64,000 bases of DNA from positions 248,001 to 312,000 of the forward strand of contig NZ_JADLQL010000006.1 of NCBI RefSeq assembly GCF_015477805.1, written 5' to 3'. Position 1 is the stretch's first letter; each line of letters starts with the position of its first letter. The position numbers were made by a program, and so were the translations under genes. The notes under the pieces were generated by a model. That model saw nothing but the letters and a program-made list of their open reading frames with translations. It did no database searches and was not told the origin of the DNA. This DNA is from Nocardia flavorosea. GTDB lineage: Bacteria; Actinomycetota; Actinomycetes; Mycobacteriales; Mycobacteriaceae. Shown here one piece after another: positions 61,570-64,000 of the stretch.

Positions 61570-62616
61570 TTATGCCGCGGTGCCACCGTGCTCGCCGAGG
61601 CGGGGCGGGGGACGGTAGTCGGGCGTCCAGCCGGACACCCGGATAGGTGAGGCGACGAGGCGGTGCTCGCCGGCGCGGACGACCATTCCGGGGGTCGCGT
61701 CGAGAGCTCGGGGGAGGGTGCGGACCGCCGCGGCGGGGACGCCGAGGGGGCGTAGCCGAGCCTCCCAGGAGGTGGCGGTGTCGGTGCCGAGAGCGGTGGT
61801 TACCAGGGTCAGGACTTCGTCGCGGTGGGCGACTCGTTCGGCCATGGTGTCGAAACCGGTGAGCCCGGCTTCCTTCGCGAGAGATTTCCAGAAGCCGTCG
61901 TGGGTGACGAACAAGGCCAGATACCCGTCGGCGGTCGGGAACAGCTGGGCGGGAACGTAATACGAATGCGCGCCGTTGGGCCGGCGTTGGGGTTCGACGC
62001 CGTTGTCGAGGTAGGCGGCGGCGTGGTAGTTCAGCTGGGAGAGCATCACGTCCCGGAGTGATACATCGATCTGGCCGCCTTTCCCGGAGACGATCTGAGC
62101 GAGCAGGCCGAGGGCGGCGGTGAGGCCGGTGGAGTTGTCGGCCGAGGAATAGCCGGGCAATGTGGGCGGACCGGCGGGGTCGCCGGTGAGGGCGGCGACC
62201 CCGGTCGCGGCCTGGACCACGTAGTCGAATGCGGGGTCGTCGCCGTTGTCGAGGCCGAAACCGGTGAGGGCGACGCAGACGATGCGGTCGTTGTGGTGGC
62301 GCAGCGCGTCGTAGGTGAGACCGAGTTTGCGGATCGCCGACGGTTTGAGGTTCACCAGGAGCGCATGGGATTCGACGGCCAACTCCCCCAGCCGCCGCTG
62401 TCCGGCATCCGAGGTCAGATCCAGGCAGATGCTGCGTTTCCCGCGGTTGAGGCTCGCGAAATAGGAGTCGCCGACCTTGCGGGAGATATCCCCGCCCGGG
62501 GGTTCGAGTTTGGTCACCTCGGCACCCAAGTCGGCCAGCATCATGGTGGCGTAGGGGCCGGCCAGCATGGTGCCCACTTCCAGCACCCGGATCCCGGCCA
62601 AGGGGCCCGCAGTCAT
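61570..62616 (-). CDS. CaiB/BaiF (family III) CoA-transferase (348 aa)
   Basis: LAGIRVLEVGTMLAGPYATMMLADLGAEVTKLEPPGGD, LNRGKRSICLDL and VALTGFGLDNG identify the family. Asp in YSSADNSTGL (about residue 153) is near the catalytic position. It is about 50 residues shorter than the two other CaiB proteins here because the C-terminal part is reduced. ATG at 62616 overlaps the stop of the second micro-ORF (ATGA) and uses its AAGGAG. It is the last gene of the mutase-domain/LLM/micro-ORF operon. Confidence 0.9.
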   Translation of the reverse strand: MTAGPLAGIRVLEVGTMLAGPYATMMLADLGAEVTKLEPPGGDISRKVGDSYFASLNRGKRSICLDLTSDAGQRRLGELAVESHALLVNLKPSAIRKLGLTYDALRHHNDRIVCVALTGFGLDNGDDPAFDYVVQAATGVAALTGDPAGPPTLPGYSSADNSTGLTAALGLLAQIVSGKGGQIDVSLRDVMLSQLNYHAAAYLDNGVEPQRRPNGAHSYYVPAQLFPTADGYLALFVTHDGFWKSLAKEAGLTGFDTMAERVAHRDEVLTLVTTALGTDTATSWEARLRPLGVPAAAVRTLPRALDATPGMVVRAGEHRLVASPIRVSGWTPDYRPPPRLGEHGGTAA

Positions 62617-62684
62617 CGAAGCTCCTTCGGGACAGGTGCGTGCAGTCCGCGGAGGCCGCGGCGCCGTGAGAAGTAGCGGATCAT
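62613..62684 (-). CDS. Arg-rich micro-ORF 2 (23 aa)
   Basis: ATG to TGA, 24 codons. Shared features with micro-ORF 1 are RY at 3-4, RRGxRGLHAP at 8-17 and KExR at 20-23. The final KELR codons contain the AAGGAG ribosome binding site of the CaiB gene, and the stop overlaps its ATG. Its own AAGGAG lies in the end of micro-ORF 1. Whether a peptide is made or only coupling is selected is unknown. Confidence 0.55.
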   Translation of the reverse strand: MIRYFSRRRGLRGLHAPVPKELR

Positions 62685-62752
62685 CGAAACTCCTTCGAAG
62701 CGGGCGCATGCAGTCCGCGGAAGCCGCGGCGCAGGCGGAGGTAGCGCATCAT
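62681..62752 (-). CDS. Arg-rich micro-ORF 1 (23 aa)
   Basis: Starts at ATGATG overlapping the LLM oxidoreductase stop and ends overlapping the ATG of micro-ORF 2. It is exactly as long as micro-ORF 2 and identical at 15 of 23 residues. At the DNA level the two are a 68-bp tandem repeat in which several codons differ only at the third base (CAT/CAC, GCG/GCA, CCC/CCT). The peptide is strongly basic and could contact RNA, DNA or membrane. Confidence 0.55.
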   Translation of the reverse strand: MMRYLRLRRGFRGLHAPASKEFR

Positions 62753-63705
62753 CGGAGATCGCGAGCGATTTCCGCGATCATCTCGCGGGTGCGGCGTTTG
62801 GAGGCGATCAGTTCGTCGCGGTTGTCGCCGATGGGCAGCAGGCGCACGGAGAGATCGGTCGCACCGGCCTCCGCGTAGCGGCGCAGGCCCGCCGCAATGG
62901 CCTCCTCGTCGCCGGCGATGCAGATATCGCCGATATCCTTGGCCGCGCCTTTTTCCAGGAGTCGCTGATAGTTCGGAGAAACCTCGGCTTCGCCCAGGAT
63001 GCGGTTGGCGCGTTCGCGGGCGGTGTCGATCTCGCCGGAAGCGCACAGGCAGATGGGCAGTCCGGCGACGATGCGCGGGGCGGCGCGACCGGCATCGGCG
63101 GCGGCTTTGGTGATCCGTGGAACGACGTGGTCGGCGATGGCGCGTTCGTCGGCCATCCACAGAATGGTGCCGTCGGTGTGTTCTCCCGCGATCCGCAGCA
63201 TCACCGGGCCGAGCGCCGCGATCAGCACCGGCAGCGGGGTCACCGGGCCGAGGTCCAGCTGGTTGTTCACCGTGAAGCTGCCGTTCGCGACCGCCACCTT
63301 CCCCGGGCCGTTCAACGCCGGGTTCAGCACCTCGAGATAGTCGCGGGAGTACGCGGCCGGTTTCTCGTAGGGAAGACCGAGCATGTCCTGCACGATCCAG
63401 TGGTGCGACGGTCCCACGCCCAGCGCGAGCCGGCCACCGGCCACGGCGTGCGCGGACAGCGCCTGCCGGGCCAGGGCGACGGGATGCTGCGCCTGGAGTG
63501 GTACCACGGCGGTACCGAGTTCGATGCGCTCGGTCACCGCGCCGAGCAGCGCGACAGTCGTCAAAGCGTCGAAGTCCGTGGGGATCTGCGGAATCCACGC
63601 CGTGTCCATACCGGCCGATTCGGCCCATTCGATGTCGTCGACCATCCGGGCGGCCTTGCGCGCGGTATCGCCGCGCTCGGGCCCGATCATCACGCCGATA
63701 CGCAC
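62749..63705 (-). CDS. LLM-class (F420-dependent type) oxidoreductase (318 aa)
   Basis: Luciferase-like TIM barrel: MRIGVMIGPERG, AESAGMDTAWIPQ, ERIELGTAVVPLQAQHPVALARQALSAHAVAGGRLALGVGPSHH and the late ICIAGDEEAIAAGLRRYAEAG match actinobacterial F420-dependent LLM proteins, which carry out hydride transfer with F420 or FMN. ATG at 63705 has GGAGG about six bases upstream. It follows the mutase-domain gene after a strong hairpin and is coupled to micro-ORF 1. Substrate unknown. Confidence 0.92.
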   Translation of the reverse strand: MRIGVMIGPERGDTARKAARMVDDIEWAESAGMDTAWIPQIPTDFDALTTVALLGAVTERIELGTAVVPLQAQHPVALARQALSAHAVAGGRLALGVGPSHHWIVQDMLGLPYEKPAAYSRDYLEVLNPALNGPGKVAVANGSFTVNNQLDLGPVTPLPVLIAALGPVMLRIAGEHTDGTILWMADERAIADHVVPRITKAAADAGRAAPRIVAGLPICLCASGEIDTARERANRILGEAEVSPNYQRLLEKGAAKDIGDICIAGDEEAIAAGLRRYAEAGATDLSVRLLPIGDNRDELIASKRRTREMIAEIARDLR

Positions 63706-63734
63706 GTTTCCTCCACTCTCACAACGAATTCAGA

Positions 63735-63767
63735 GGAGCCGCCGCCCACCGTCACGGCGGCGGCTCC
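63735..63767 (-). terminator. 12-bp hairpin after the B12-binding gene
   Basis: GGAGCCGCCGCC pairs perfectly with GGCGGCGGCTCC across a 9-base loop, 28 bases after the end of the mutase-domain gene and 29 bases before the LLM start. It could be a terminator or an attenuator within the operon. Confidence 0.6.
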
Positions 63768-63795
63768 GCCCCCGGACACCTGGCGATCCGGGAGA

Positions 63796-64000
63796 TCAGG
63801 ACGGGGCGGTGGTCCCGGTGAGGCCCCGCATTTCGGTGACCAGGACGTCGAGCGGTGTGCCGGTCGGGAAAACGGCCGCGACGCCCGCCTCCCGCAGTTT
63901 CTCGATATCTCCTTGCGGGATGGTGCCGCCGACGACTACCGAAATATCTCCGGCGTCGGCTGCGCGCAGGGCGTCCACCACCCGTTTGGTCAGAGCGACG
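63796..64000 (-). CDS. Cobalamin-binding domain protein, mutase small subunit or C-terminus (partial)
   Basis: The C-terminal 67 residues of the gene are inside the window; the start is beyond base 64000. VALTKRVVDALRAADAGDISVVVGGTIPQGDIEKLREAGVAAVFPTGTPL is the last part of a B12-binding domain as in methylmalonyl-CoA mutase McmA2 or stand-alone small subunits of 2-hydroxyisobutyryl-CoA-type mutases. The DxHxxG motif that would confirm it lies outside. It fits with MeaB in the same window. Confidence 0.85.
   Translation of the reverse strand, partial: VALTKRVVDALRAADAGDISVVVGGTIPQGDIEKLREAGVAAVFPTGTPLDVLVTEMRGLTGTTAPS

Overview
The window is high-GC actinobacterial DNA. Its load of acyl-CoA dehydrogenases, CaiB-type CoA-transferases, F420-type (LLM) oxidoreductase, MTB12-like lipoprotein, many TetR regulators and frequent GTG/TTG starts point to the Mycobacteriales, most likely Nocardia or a close relative. 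No rRNA, tRNA, CRISPR array or complete mobile element was seen.

Bases 1-36915 look like one catabolic locus. A 5'-truncated TPP enzyme opens the window. A minus-strand operon (14228 down to 2163) encodes a Liv-type ABC importer (binding lipoprotein, fused LivH-LivM permease, LivG, LivF) followed by beta-oxidation enzymes. Divergent from it, 14566-20711 encodes a carboxymuconolactone-decarboxylase-like protein, a Rieske oxygenase, a small partner protein, an amidohydrolase with an altered metal site, an NTF2-like protein and a two-subunit acyl-CoA dehydrogenase. Further blocks (22492-24417, 25308-30490, 31390-36915) add hydratases, dehydrogenases, thioesterase, thiolase, SDRs, MeaB, an acyl-CoA ligase and a KshB-like reductase. 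A perfect 15-bp palindrome, GAGAAT-N3-ATTCTC, sits in front of four of these units, with a degenerate copy in front of a fifth. The TetR gene at 24603 lies between two of the sites and is the obvious candidate regulator. The physiological substrate is unknown; paired heteromeric acyl-CoA dehydrogenases plus Rieske/KshB-like parts suggest a bulky alicyclic or steroid-like acid.

Bases 36959-48070 are mixed accessory genes: an ECF41/SigJ-like sigma factor with two near-identical divergent promoters (GGTCACG-N16-CGTC) driving itself and a serine hydrolase-DoxX-AhpD-like operon; a TetR/membrane protein pair; Uma2; AraC; a haloperoxidase-like hydrolase; and a DJ-1/PfpI protein.

Bases 46814-58385 hold a HyuA-HyuB-amidase operon divergent from a GntR/FCD regulator, and then a tightly coupled MaoC-CaiB-MmgE/PrpD-acyl-CoA dehydrogenase-CitE operon. 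The set fits activation, oxidation, hydration and cleavage of a C5 branched dicarboxylate (methylsuccinate, itaconate or mesaconate type). A GATGTTTAC motif flanks the gntR gene on both sides.

Bases 58581-64000 carry an MFS exporter with a divergent TetR gene and palindromic operators, a VapBC-like antitoxin with a decayed toxin next to an IS200/IS605-type right-end/omega-RNA-like hairpin, and an operon of B12-binding mutase domain, LLM oxidoreductase and CaiB. The last two genes are joined by two tandem, homologous 23-residue Arg-rich micro-ORFs, all coupled by ATGA overlaps. The strongest candidates for undescribed biology are this micro-ORF pair, the 15-bp palindrome regulon, the GntR C5-dicarboxylate operon and the repeat-built start region at 18314-18540.
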